Part shown: positions 1 to 7,230 of the stretch, in pieces | Numbering within the stretch: position 1 is the first letter of the stretch | How the letters are laid out: the number at the start of each line of letters is the position of its first letter | Assembly (NCBI RefSeq): GCF_035492295.1 | Contig: NZ_DATJJK010000209.1 | Coordinates: 1 to 11,748 of the forward strand | Source: Acidisoma sp035492295 | GTDB lineage: Bacteria > Pseudomonadota > Alphaproteobacteria > Acetobacterales > Acetobacteraceae | Length of the DNA stretch: 11,748 nt | Direction: 5' to 3' | Notes under the pieces: model-generated | Seen by the model: the letters and a program-made list of their open reading frames with translations, nothing else | Told to the model about the DNA's origin: nothing | Database searches by the model: none | Translations under genes and position numbers: made by a program

Positions 1-635
1 CTCCACACATAGCCTTCCGCATCCACGGTCGCGCCGTCCGGCGCACCGCCGATCTCCTTGAACGAAGCGAAGCAGCGCTTGTTGGAGGGCGTGCCGGTCG
101 CCGTATCATAGTCGTAGGCGGAGATTTCCTCGGACCAGGTATCGGTGAAATAGAAGGTCGTTCCCTCCGGGCTCCAGCATGGTCCATTGGAACAGATGAT
201 ATTGCCTTCGAGCTTATGGACGGACAGATCGGGGTCAAGCCGATAGAGACCGCCATTCGGCCCCTCCTCCTTCATGTCCATGGAGCCGGCAATGAAGCGG
301 CCCTGCCGATCGACCTTGCCGTCATTCAGCCGCGTGTTGGGGATGTTGGATTCCGGATCGTAGATCGGCGTCGTCTCCCCGGATTTAAAATCGAGAAAAT
401 GAAAGCCGGTCTGCAGTGAAACCACGGCGCCTCCCTTCGCGCGGAGTGCCATGGAGCCGATATTGGCCGGCACGTCCCATTCCGCGATCTCCGTGCCATG
501 TTCTGTGCAGCGAAAGACCTTGTTGCCGAAACTGTCGATCCAATAGAGGCGCTGCTCTTCCACATCCCAGAGAGGTCCCTCACCCAGGATGTTCTTGCAA
601 TCCACGAGCACGCGGATATCGGCTTCCTCTGACAT
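1..635 (-). CDS. SMP-30/gluconolactonase family lactonase, C-terminus cut by window edge
   Basis: Probably hydrolyses a sugar lactone to its aldonic acid in the cytoplasm; no signal peptide is visible. The 211 visible residues start MSEEADIRVL and follow the six-bladed SMP-30 beta-propeller pattern. The expected metal ligands are in place: Glu19 in LGEGPLWD, Asn150 in SNGPCWSPEG and Asp200 in GGAPDGATVD, matching the Glu/Asn/Asp set of SMP-30 and gluconolactonases. The substrate-contacting RLNDG segment is at 102-106. About 80 residues are missing compared with the usual length near 290. The ATG at 633-635 is preceded by a GGGA-type ribosome site. It is the last visible gene of the minus-strand set, 48 nt after the BKACE gene. 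A second, unrelated lactonase is encoded on the other arm. The exact sugar cannot be read from sequence; the family assignment is firm. Confidence 0.9.
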   Translation of the reverse strand, partial: MSEEADIRVLVDCKNILGEGPLWDVEEQRLYWIDSFGNKVFRCTEHGTEIAEWDVPANIGSMALRAKGGAVVSLQTGFHFLDFKSGETTPIYDPESNIPNTRLNDGKVDRQGRFIAGSMDMKEEGPNGGLYRLDPDLSVHKLEGNIICSNGPCWSPEGTTFYFTDTWSEEISAYDYDTATGTPSNKRCFASFKEIGGAPDGATVDAEGYVW

Positions 636-683
636 TTTCTTGTTCCCTGGCTCGGCTCGTTCTAGTGCGGCCGTTCTATCTCG

Positions 684-1616
684 TTAAAAACCGACTTTGT
701 CGCGACCCTTGAGCGCCAGGATCTCCCGGGCCTCATCCGGCGTCGCGACCTCGAGGCCGAGACCATGGACGATCTCGGCGGCCCGGCCTACCTGCTCGGC
801 ATTGCTTTTTGCGAGGACGCCCGGCCCGATCCAGACGCTGTCTTCCAGCCCCACCCGGATATGCCCGCCCTGCGCCGCGGACATTGCTGCGATCGGCATC
901 TGCATGCGGCCCGAACCCAGAACGGACCAGCGATAGTCGGTGCCGAACAGCCTATCCGCCGTACGCTTCATATGCGCCACGTCCTCAGGATGGGTGCCGA
1001 TGCCGCCCAGGATGCCGAAGACCGTCTGCACGAAGAAAGGCGGCTTGACGAGGCCACGCTCCGCGAAATGCGCGAGATTGTAGAGATGGCCGATGTCATA
1101 GCATTCGAATTCGAAGCGCGTGCCGTTCCCGGCGCAGGACTCTAGCGCGTATTCGATATCCTTGAAGGTGTTGCGGAAGATGAGATCAACGCTGTTTTCG
1201 AGATGCGCCCGCTCCCACTCATGCTTAAACTCTTTGTAGCGCTTCAGCATGGGGAAAAGGCCGAAGTTGAAGGAGCCCATGTTGAGGGAGGCGACCTCAG
1301 GCTTGTGCGTCATCGCGGGCCCAATGCGTTCGTCGATCTTCATGTAGGGCGCGCCGCCGCTGGTGAGGTTGATCACCACATCGGATGCCGCCTGAATACG
1401 CTTAAGGAAAGGCAGGAAGGCCGCTGGGCTCTGATCGGGCCGTCCGGTCTCAGGATCGCGCGCGTGGAGATGCACAATGGCCGCACCCGCTTCGGCTGCG
1501 CCGATTGCGGCCTCCGCGATCTGATCCGCCGTCACCGGCAGATAGGGCGACATGGACGGTGTATGGATGGCGCCGGTGACGGCACAGGTGATGATGACTT
1601 TACGTGTGGCGGCCAT
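684..1616 (-). CDS. BKACE family (DUF849) beta-keto acid cleavage enzyme
   Basis: Members use acetyl-CoA to cleave a beta-keto acid, giving acetoacetate and a shortened acyl-CoA; the founding activity is 3-keto-5-aminohexanoate cleavage in lysine fermentation. The 310-residue product is a Zn-dependent TIM barrel. Visible hallmarks are the metal-binding HLHAR (His49, His51), the N-terminal ITCAVTGA strand, the INLTSGG loop at 82-88, FEFECYD at 168-174 and the late RVGLED (Glu258). The reading frame is open further upstream, but ATG 1616 was chosen because it begins at the family N-terminus (MAATRKVIIT) and has a strong AAAGGGAGGG ribosome site just before it. It starts 17 nt after the SDR stop, so the two are probably co-expressed and may act in sequence: the SDR makes the ketone and this enzyme cleaves it. 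BKACE subfamilies differ in substrate and this one cannot be assigned. Its place beside a sugar importer is unusual for the characterised amino-acid or carnitine members. Confidence 0.92.
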   Translation of the reverse strand: MAATRKVIITCAVTGAIHTPSMSPYLPVTADQIAEAAIGAAEAGAAIVHLHARDPETGRPDQSPAAFLPFLKRIQAASDVVINLTSGGAPYMKIDERIGPAMTHKPEVASLNMGSFNFGLFPMLKRYKEFKHEWERAHLENSVDLIFRNTFKDIEYALESCAGNGTRFEFECYDIGHLYNLAHFAERGLVKPPFFVQTVFGILGGIGTHPEDVAHMKRTADRLFGTDYRWSVLGSGRMQMPIAAMSAAQGGHIRVGLEDSVWIGPGVLAKSNAEQVGRAAEIVHGLGLEVATPDEAREILALKGRDKVGF

Positions 1617-1620
1617 GCGA

Positions 1621-1630
1621 CCCTCCCTTT
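1621..1630 (-). promoter_or_regulatory. Strong ribosome binding site of the BKACE gene
   Basis: The minus strand reads AAAGGGAGGG, with GGAGG ending 5 nt before the ATG at 1616. It lies entirely in the 17-nt gap after the SDR stop codon (1634-1636). It decides the start against the longer open frame, which would otherwise extend back into the SDR gene. Confidence 0.8.
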
Positions 1631-1633
1631 CTC

Positions 1634-2410
1634 TCACAGACTCTCGACATTGCCACAGACGGGAATGGACTGCCCGGAGATCATCCAGCCGGCCCGGCTG
1701 CACAGGAAGATGACGGCGGAGGCGATGTCATCCGGCGTCACCATCTGCCGCAGTGAAATGCGCTGAAGATATTCCGCCTCCATCACTTCATAGCTTACGC
1801 CGGTCTGTTCCGCCCGCGCGCGGATGACACCTTCCATGCGCGGTCCTTTCACGATCCCGGGCAGGATGGCATTGACGCGGATACCATCAGGGCCGAGTTC
1901 CTTGGCGAGGCTTTGCGTGAGGCCAATGATCGCCCATTTCGAGGCGGAATAGGGTGTGCGATAGGCATACCCGAACCGCCCGGCGGAGGAGGACATATTG
2001 ACGATCGCCCCCTCACCCGCCGCGCGCAGATGCGGCACGGCGTAATGGGCGCAGTAGAACTGCCCATTGAGATTGATGTCGATGGTGCGGCGCCAGGCGT
2101 CCGACGCGATCTCGTCGACCGTGCCGGTAGGCCCCGCGATGCCGGCATTGTTGATGAGAACATCGAGCCCACCGAGGGCCGCCACTGCGTCGTCGACCAT
2201 GCGCGCCACAGCCGCCTCGTCCGAGACATCGGTGACGGAGGTGCTGACGCCCGTGCTTGCCGCACAATCCGCGAGTGCTGCTTCGTTGACGTCGCAGACA
2301 TGAACCCGGGCGCCATCCTCCACGAAGGCATCGGCGATGGCGCGGCCGATGCCGCTGGCACCTGCGGTCACGAGAACGCGAAGACCCGGTTTGACCTGAC
2401 GGTTCTGCAT
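1634..2410 (-). CDS. Short-chain dehydrogenase/reductase (classical SDR), NAD(P)-dependent
   Basis: Oxidises a secondary alcohol to a ketone, or the reverse, with NAD(H) or NADP(H). The 258-residue product has every classical SDR element: TAGASGIG cofactor loop (15-22), Asp40 at the end of the second strand, which usually favours NAD, NNAG (87-90), Asn113, Ser141, and the Tyr154-x-x-x-Lys158 pair. The C-terminal SGQSIPVCGN resembles the usual SGQ-x-(I/L)-x-V-(D/C)-G ending. The ATG at 2410 has AGGA about 7 nt upstream. It sits 19 nt after the permease stop and 17 nt before the BKACE start. By position it could act on a sugar-acid hydroxyl to make the beta-keto acid for BKACE; 2-keto-3-deoxy-L-fuconate dehydrogenase is another SDR role found next to lactonases of this type. 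SDR substrates cannot be inferred reliably from sequence. Confidence 0.93.
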   Translation of the reverse strand: MQNRQVKPGLRVLVTAGASGIGRAIADAFVEDGARVHVCDVNEAALADCAASTGVSTSVTDVSDEAAVARMVDDAVAALGGLDVLINNAGIAGPTGTVDEIASDAWRRTIDINLNGQFYCAHYAVPHLRAAGEGAIVNMSSSAGRFGYAYRTPYSASKWAIIGLTQSLAKELGPDGIRVNAILPGIVKGPRMEGVIRARAEQTGVSYEVMEAEYLQRISLRQMVTPDDIASAVIFLCSRAGWMISGQSIPVCGNVESL

Positions 2411-2429
2411 GGTGCTTTCCTGTTATCCT

Positions 2430-4445
2430 TCAGCCCGGCGCCCGCTCGCGCAATGCCACGACGGCTGCGAGCACAACGGCGCCATAGAGAATTTCGCGAA
2501 TGGCCGGCGGAGTCGTGGTGCCCGCCAGCAAGGTTTGCAACGCTGTCAGCAGCAGCACGCCGCCGACCATGCCGAGATAGGTGCCGCGCCCACCAGTGAT
2601 CAGCGTGCCGCCAACGACGACAACCGCGATCGATGGCAACAGATAGTCATCCCCCATGCCGAGGCTCGCCTGCCCACTGAAACCCGCCAGCATGATGCCG
2701 ACCAAGGCCGAGCAGAGACCGCTCAACACATAGACGCCAATGGTCGTGCGGCCAACATTCACCCCCGCGAGGCGCGCGACACGCGGATTATTGCCGACCG
2801 CATAGATGCGACGGCCGAGGCCGGTGCGGGAGAGCAACAGGCAGGCGGCGAGGATGAAGAGCAGCACCAGCCAAATGACCGGCGTGATCCCCCCGAGGCT
2901 GCCGGTCATCACCCAGCGCACTGCAGGCGGCGCGAAGCCCGAGGGCGTGCCGCCGCTGTAAAGCAAGGCCACGCCCTGCAGGATGCCGTTCATGCCGAGC
3001 GTGACCACGATCGGCGGCAAGCCGAAGAGTACGACGCCGGCACCATTGAGGGCGCCGATGGCCGCCCCCACCGCGAGCACCAGGGGAATGGTCCATAACG
3101 CGGCATCCGCCGACCCCTGCGCGAGGCCGGCCACAAGAATGCCGGCAAGCCCGATCGTCCAGGGTAGTGACAGATCAAGCCCGCCGGTGAGGATGACGGC
3201 GCCCTGGCCGAGAGCCAGGATGATGAGGAAGGAGGAGAGCACCGCCAGCACGCCGATGTAATGCGGCCCGATGCCGCCGAACATCAGGCCGGTCACAACG
3301 AGGACGAGCAAGAAGCAGATATAGGCGGGCACCGCGTAGCGCAGCGCCTCCGCATGACGGCGCATCCAGGGAACGCGTGGAACGGTTCCTGCTCGCGCAC
3401 TGGGCAGATGAAGATCGGTCACCGCGCCCCGCGCACGCCTGCGGAAGGATGGCAGGCTCGGCGATGCCAGCCAGCGCGCCACGGGAAGCCCGGCATGGGC
3501 GGCGCCGCTGAAGGAAGCGAGGATGAGGATCAGCCCCTCCACCACCGTGCCGTAATAGGCCGGCACGTTGAGGACGAGCAGGATATTGACGATGAGCATG
3601 AGCGCATAGGCACCGAAGACCGAGCCCACGCATCCGCCACGCCCGCCGCCTAGAACCGTGCCCCCGATGACGACAGCCGCGAATATCTGCAGAAGCAACG
3701 GCTGACCGACCAGCGGATCGCCGGTGCTGGTCTGCGCCGTCACCATCACCCCGGCCAGGCCGTACGCGGCGCCGGCCAGCATGTAGGTGAGGAAGGTCGT
3801 GCGCACCACTTTGATGCCGATGAAGCGGGCGGCATCCGCGTCACTGCCGACGGCATAGAGCGCGGTGCCGAAGCGCGTCTGCTTGAGCAATCCCCAGACC
3901 ACGAGAACCGCGACCACAATGATGATGGGCGCCGGAAGCAGGTTAGGAATGGCGCTGCCGGTGAAGAAGGCCGAGAAATCCGCAGGCACCGTACCGCCGG
4001 GCTTGTCCATCACAAGCAGCGTCATACCTTCGGTCACGAACATCACGGCGAGCGTCACGACAATAGGCTGCAGCCGCAACACGGCGACGAAGAAACCGTT
4101 GACCGCGCCGACACAGGCGCCGGCCCCAATGCCGATGACGGCCCAGAGGATTTCCGATCCCGGAGAAGCGCCAAGATGCGTCGCCAGAAGCACATTGACG
4201 AGGGAGATCACCGCTCCGGCGCTGAGATCGAAGCCGCCGGTGAGGATGACGAGGGTCTGGCCGACTGCGGCCAAGGCCAGCGGCGCGCCGCCCGAAGACA
4301 TATAGGAGACGTCGAAATAGCCCATCGGCGCGGCGGAGAGCAGATTGACGGTCACCAGCAGGACCACGAAGACGAGGATTGCGGTGAGCAGTCCCCGCCG
4401 GCGCAGAAGTTCCGGCAGCATACCGGCGGAGAGCGCGGCGCTCAT
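2430..4445 (-). CDS. Sugar ABC transporter permease, two CUT2-type membrane units fused in one chain
   Basis: Inner-membrane channel of a sugar importer of the ribose/xylose (CUT2) class. At 671 residues it is about twice the usual length of 320-350. Two complete permease units follow each other: roughly 15-315 and 366-665, joined by an Arg/Pro-rich, hydrophilic linker (about 318-365). Matching landmarks are VILTGGFDLS (66) and VILTGGLDLS (417), AVNG (114) and ALNG (465), QPIVVTL (126) and PPIVVTL (477), TRFG..LYAVG (190) and TGLG..IYAVG (541), GGT..GGGRG (261) and GGT..GGRG (612). All are spaced by exactly 351 residues. There is no stop or frame change between the units, so this is a true fusion. 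The start overlaps the ATPase stop by 4 nt (ATGA), and a GGAG lies 8 nt upstream. With one such chain a separate second permease is not needed, and none is present. The transported sugar is unknown. Confidence 0.95.
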   Translation of the reverse strand: MSAALSAGMLPELLRRRGLLTAILVFVVLLVTVNLLSAAPMGYFDVSYMSSGGAPLALAAVGQTLVILTGGFDLSAGAVISLVNVLLATHLGASPGSEILWAVIGIGAGACVGAVNGFFVAVLRLQPIVVTLAVMFVTEGMTLLVMDKPGGTVPADFSAFFTGSAIPNLLPAPIIIVVAVLVVWGLLKQTRFGTALYAVGSDADAARFIGIKVVRTTFLTYMLAGAAYGLAGVMVTAQTSTGDPLVGQPLLLQIFAAVVIGGTVLGGGRGGCVGSVFGAYALMLIVNILLVLNVPAYYGTVVEGLILILASFSGAAHAGLPVARWLASPSLPSFRRRARGAVTDLHLPSARAGTVPRVPWMRRHAEALRYAVPAYICFLLVLVVTGLMFGGIGPHYIGVLAVLSSFLIILALGQGAVILTGGLDLSLPWTIGLAGILVAGLAQGSADAALWTIPLVLAVGAAIGALNGAGVVLFGLPPIVVTLGMNGILQGVALLYSGGTPSGFAPPAVRWVMTGSLGGITPVIWLVLLFILAACLLLSRTGLGRRIYAVGNNPRVARLAGVNVGRTTIGVYVLSGLCSALVGIMLAGFSGQASLGMGDDYLLPSIAVVVVGGTLITGGRGTYLGMVGGVLLLTALQTLLAGTTTPPAIREILYGAVVLAAVVALRERAPG

Positions 4446-6001
4446 GCGAAGGCTCCAATCCTGCTGTCCTGCCCGCGCACATCCGGCGCATGCGCATGGC
4501 CAAGGGCCGCACCCATGATCGCGGCCTCGGTGATACCCTCGCCCTCCAGTTCCTCGGTGATTCGGCCACGATAGACGACGAGAACCCGATGACTGAGGCC
4601 GATCACTTCGGCGATTTCCGTCGAATAGAGCAGCACCGATCCGCCGGCGGCCGCGAATTCCGCGATGAGCTGATAGATCTGGTGCTTGGTGCCGACATCG
4701 ACGCCGCGTGTCGGATCAAACAGCAGCAGGATGCGGCTGCCGGCGACGAGTGACCGGGCCAGCACGATCTTCTGTTGGTTGCCGCCACTGAAGGAGCGCG
4801 CGGGCATATAGAGCGCGCGCTGATCCACCTGCACACGCGCAAGCGCCGCAGAGACTGCTAGGCGTTCCGCCGCCATGTCGATGAGACCGCCCCGAATGAA
4901 ACGCTCGATCACCGGCAGGGTCGTATTGGCGCTGCCATTGAGTTTGAGGAACAGGCCTTCGGTCTTGCGTTCCTCGGGCACCAGGTTGATGCCGATGCGC
5001 GCATCGATCGCATCACGCGGCGAGCGAAGCGCCACGGGCTCGCCACCCACGAGGATCTCCCCCGTGCGCGCCTCGACATCGCCGAAGAGGGTCAGGAACA
5101 GGTCGCGCTGGCCCATGCCCTGCAGCCCGGCGACGCCCAGGATTTCGCCGGCATGAAGCGTGAGATCGGCCTGCCGCATTTCGCCGCCGCCGAGGCTCCG
5201 CGCCTCCAGCACGGCCGGCGCTTCCTGCGGTAAGGCGCGCTTGGCCGGAAAAGTGGCCGCAATGGAGCGGCCAATGATGCGCTCAATCACCTCTGCATCG
5301 CTCACCTCAGAAACCGCGAAGGTGCCGACGCTCTGGCCGTTCCGCAGGATGGTCAGATCATCGCAGAACTCCCGCACTTCCGGCATGCGATGGGAGATAA
5401 AAAGGATGGTGGTACCGGCTGCCCTCAGCCGGGCCATGATGTCCCCCAGCCAGTGAATGTCATCACCCGACAGTGCCGAGGTGGGCTCGTCCAGCAGCAG
5501 AATGCGCGGATTGCGCATCAAAGCGCGCGCAATCTCGATCTTCTGCCTGACTGCCAGGTCGAAGCGGCGAATCTCCGCGCGCGGAGAGACAAAGCCGAGG
5601 CCGAGACTTTCGAGATGGGCCGCTACCTGCGCCTGCCCTGCACGGCGCTTGAGCAGACCGAGCGCCCCCACCGGCTGGTAGGGCAGCAGCATATTCTCCC
5701 AGACCGTGAGATCTGGAACCTGGGTCAGTTCCTGAAAAGCCGTCTGCAAACCCGCGCGATGGGCATCGCGCGGGTTTGAGAGATGCATGGTCTCGCCGAA
5801 GATTGCGATCTCTCCGGCATCGGGCTGCACAAGGCCGCTCAGCATCTTGACCATGGTCGATTTGCCGGCGCCGTTCTCGCCCAGCAGGGCGTGCACCGTG
5901 CCGGTTCCCGCCGCGAAGCTCGCATCCGACAAGGCAACGGTCGGGCCGTAGGCCTTACGGATGTTGTGCACCGCGATGGCGTGGGATTGGGCCATGGTCA
6001 T
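4442..6001 (-). CDS. Sugar ABC transporter ATPase, two nucleotide-binding domains (RbsA/XylG type)
   Basis: Powers the importer from the cytoplasmic face. The 519 residues hold two ATPase domains. Domain 1 has a perfect Walker A (GENGAGKST, 41-49), Q-loop Gln90, Walker B LLLDEP (Asp171, Glu172) and His204 switch, but its signature is altered (FDLAVRQ, 147-153, with Asp148 where Ser is usual). Domain 2 has the degenerate Walker A usual in this class (GLQGMGQRD, 292-300) and a good signature FSGGNQQK (404-411). Its Walker B is changed to LLLFDP, so Phe428 sits at the Asp position and Asp429 at the Glu position; Thr461 replaces the switch His. One consensus and one degenerate ATP site are therefore expected. 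ATG 6001 is preferred over ATG 5995 because of the AGGAGGAGG at 6012-6020. It begins 25 nt after the binding-protein stop and overlaps the permease start. It contains a long perfect hairpin at 5747-5778. Confidence 0.96.
   Translation of the reverse strand: MTMAQSHAIAVHNIRKAYGPTVALSDASFAAGTGTVHALLGENGAGKSTMVKMLSGLVQPDAGEIAIFGETMHLSNPRDAHRAGLQTAFQELTQVPDLTVWENMLLPYQPVGALGLLKRRAGQAQVAAHLESLGLGFVSPRAEIRRFDLAVRQKIEIARALMRNPRILLLDEPTSALSGDDIHWLGDIMARLRAAGTTILFISHRMPEVREFCDDLTILRNGQSVGTFAVSEVSDAEVIERIIGRSIAATFPAKRALPQEAPAVLEARSLGGGEMRQADLTLHAGEILGVAGLQGMGQRDLFLTLFGDVEARTGEILVGGEPVALRSPRDAIDARIGINLVPEERKTEGLFLKLNGSANTTLPVIERFIRGGLIDMAAERLAVSAALARVQVDQRALYMPARSFSGGNQQKIVLARSLVAGSRILLLFDPTRGVDVGTKHQIYQLIAEFAAAGGSVLLYSTEIAEVIGLSHRVLVVYRGRITEELEGEGITEAAIMGAALGHAHAPDVRGQDSRIGAFA
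5747..5778 (-). repeat. Perfect 14-bp inverted repeat with 4-nt loop inside the ATPase gene
   Basis: Arms 5747-5760 and 5765-5778 are exact reverse complements around a GGGC loop (plus strand); the plus-strand left arm is CAAACCCGCGCGAT. On the mRNA it spans the codons for the SNPRDAHRAGLQ stretch before the Q-loop, so it must fold within translated sequence. A run of four T occurs 8 nt after the stem on the transcribed strand. The repeat is certain; a role is not known. Confidence 0.85.
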
Positions 6002-6011
6002 GGCACTTTCG

Positions 6012-6020
6012 CCTCCTCCT
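6012..6020 (-). promoter_or_regulatory. Ribosome binding site of the ABC ATPase
   Basis: The minus strand reads AGGAGGAGG, ending 10 nt before ATG 6001 and 16 nt before ATG 5995. Spacing favours the upstream ATG. It lies in the 25-nt gap after the binding-protein stop. Confidence 0.7.
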
Positions 6021-6026
6021 GCCGGC

Positions 6027-7148
6027 TTACTGTTCCGGCGTTGCGTGCAGCGCCGCCTGCAGGCCGACCTCGGGCGTCTCGGTCGAGAAGATCGCCGCGA
6101 ACCAGCCGGGATTGCTGATGATGGCCGGCTGGAAGACGTTGCAGCCGCCCTGCATGTCCTTCCAGCTGCCGGTCGTGCACATCTTCACGGTATCGTTCTT
6201 CGCCAGCGGCAGCGGCAGGACGATGTCATGCGCCAGAGGCTTGCCCTCCAGCTTGCCGACCGCGAGCTTGAGCGCCAGCGCGCCGGAATAGGGCGGCGAG
6301 GCATAGGAAATGCTGGGCAGGCCCATCGGGCGGTAGGTGCCGTGCGCACCGTCGACCGCAGTGCCGCTCGCCAGCATCTGTACGCGGTGGCCATTTGCGC
6401 CCTCCCCGGCGCAGGGTTTCAGCGCGTCGTCCTTGATGCCCGCTTCGCTTTCCATGGAGGTCGCGGTCAGACAGCCGACCTGCATCCAGAGGCCGTCGAT
6501 ATCCTTCCAGGGATGGGTTGCGACGATCTTGGAAAGCTCGGTGCGGGCGACCGCTTGGCTCCACATGCCGACACCTTCGGCGACGACGTGGATGCCGGGA
6601 TATTTCGCGAAGACGGCCTTGGCTGCGGCCGTGCGGTCGGTATCGACGGAGGTGCCGGGCACGCCGTCCATCAGCACGATATTGCCCTTGCCACCGAGCT
6701 TGTCGGCGAGCCACTGCGCTGTGACGGTGCCGGCCTCGTTCTGATTGATGTGTACGTTGTAGGCGCAAGGCTCTGTCACCTGGGCATCATAGGCGATGAC
6801 GACGACGTGTCGCGCGCAAGCCGCGCGAATGACTGGGTTCAGCGCGGTTGGCGAGATGGGATAGACAACGATCGCCTGCGCGCCCGCCTGCACCATGGCA
6901 TTGATCTGCTGGATCTGGCGTTGAGCATTGGGACCCGAGACCTGAACCTCCAGCTTCACCTTATCCTTCAGCCCGGCAGAGGCGGCCATGGCCTTAACCA
7001 TGTTCTCGGCCTCGGCCTGCCAATCGTTCCCAATATAGCTCATGCTCAAATAGACTTTGAAGGGCTTGGCCTGGGCCAAGGCGCCGCCGCCTGTCAGAAC
7101 CGCGGCGCCCGCCAGAAAGGCCGTCGCCATGCGCGCTAATAGCTTCAT
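6027..7148 (-). CDS. Periplasmic sugar-binding protein of an ABC importer (type I, Peripla_BP_4-like)
   Basis: Captures the substrate in the periplasm and delivers it to the fused permease. The 373-residue precursor has a clear signal peptide: a Lys/Arg start (MKLLAR), a hydrophobic core at 7-20, and a cleavage site near residues 25-27 (ALA or AQA before KPF). It is not a lipoprotein, since no Cys follows. The mature part has type I sugar-binder features: KVYLSMSYIGNDWQ at the start of lobe 1, an AGAQAIVVYPISP strand (88-100), INQNEAG (135-140) and GNIVLMDGVPG (155-165). Six cysteines fall in three close pairs (111/128, 226/246, 324/336). A GGGGGA ribosome site precedes ATG 7148. It is 82 nt after the repressor stop and is the first transporter gene. 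CUT2 binding proteins take ribose, xylose, galactose, inositol, rhamnose and similar compounds; which one applies here cannot be read. Confidence 0.93.
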   Translation of the reverse strand: MKLLARMATAFLAGAAVLTGGGALAQAKPFKVYLSMSYIGNDWQAEAENMVKAMAASAGLKDKVKLEVQVSGPNAQRQIQQINAMVQAGAQAIVVYPISPTALNPVIRAACARHVVVIAYDAQVTEPCAYNVHINQNEAGTVTAQWLADKLGGKGNIVLMDGVPGTSVDTDRTAAAKAVFAKYPGIHVVAEGVGMWSQAVARTELSKIVATHPWKDIDGLWMQVGCLTATSMESEAGIKDDALKPCAGEGANGHRVQMLASGTAVDGAHGTYRPMGLPSISYASPPYSGALALKLAVGKLEGKPLAHDIVLPLPLAKNDTVKMCTTGSWKDMQGGCNVFQPAIISNPGWFAAIFSTETPEVGLQAALHATPEQ

Positions 7149-7166
7149 CGTTTCCCCCGTTTCTAT

Positions 7167-7182
7167 GTGCCTGTTGTGGCAC
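7167..7182. repeat. Small inverted repeat between repressor and binding-protein genes
   Basis: GTGCC, a 6-nt spacer, then GGCAC, lying 18 nt before the binding-protein start. In the minus-strand mRNA it would form a 5-bp stem in the leader after an AAAAATA stretch. Stems this short are common by chance in high-GC DNA. The plus strand shows a T-rich run after it, but no plus-strand gene ends here. Any role in setting transporter levels relative to the repressor is a guess. Confidence 0.3.
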
Positions 7183-7230
7183 TATTTTTGGTTGTTCTTG
7201 GTCTTCTTCTCGGTCATCAGGCTTCAGGCG

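Noticed and set aside
2409..3098. 229-codon plus-strand frame opposite the permease
   Set aside because: Composition (Gln, His, Asp, Arg rich) is that of an antisense shadow of membrane-helix codons.
5254..5273. 7-bp stem TGGCCGC / GCGGCCA
   Set aside because: Stems this short are frequent by chance in high-GC coding sequence.
5572..5587. 16-bp perfect palindrome TCTCCGCGCGCGGAGA in the ATPase gene
   Set aside because: At this base composition a perfect palindrome of this length somewhere in the window is not surprising, and it has no loop or regulatory placement.
5961..7139. 392-codon open frame on the plus strand opposite the binding protein
   Set aside because: No domain features, and it overlaps a well-supported secreted protein almost completely.
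7183..7190. T-rich run after the 7167-7182 stem read as a plus-strand terminator
   Set aside because: No plus-strand gene ends nearby, and the stem has only 5 bp.
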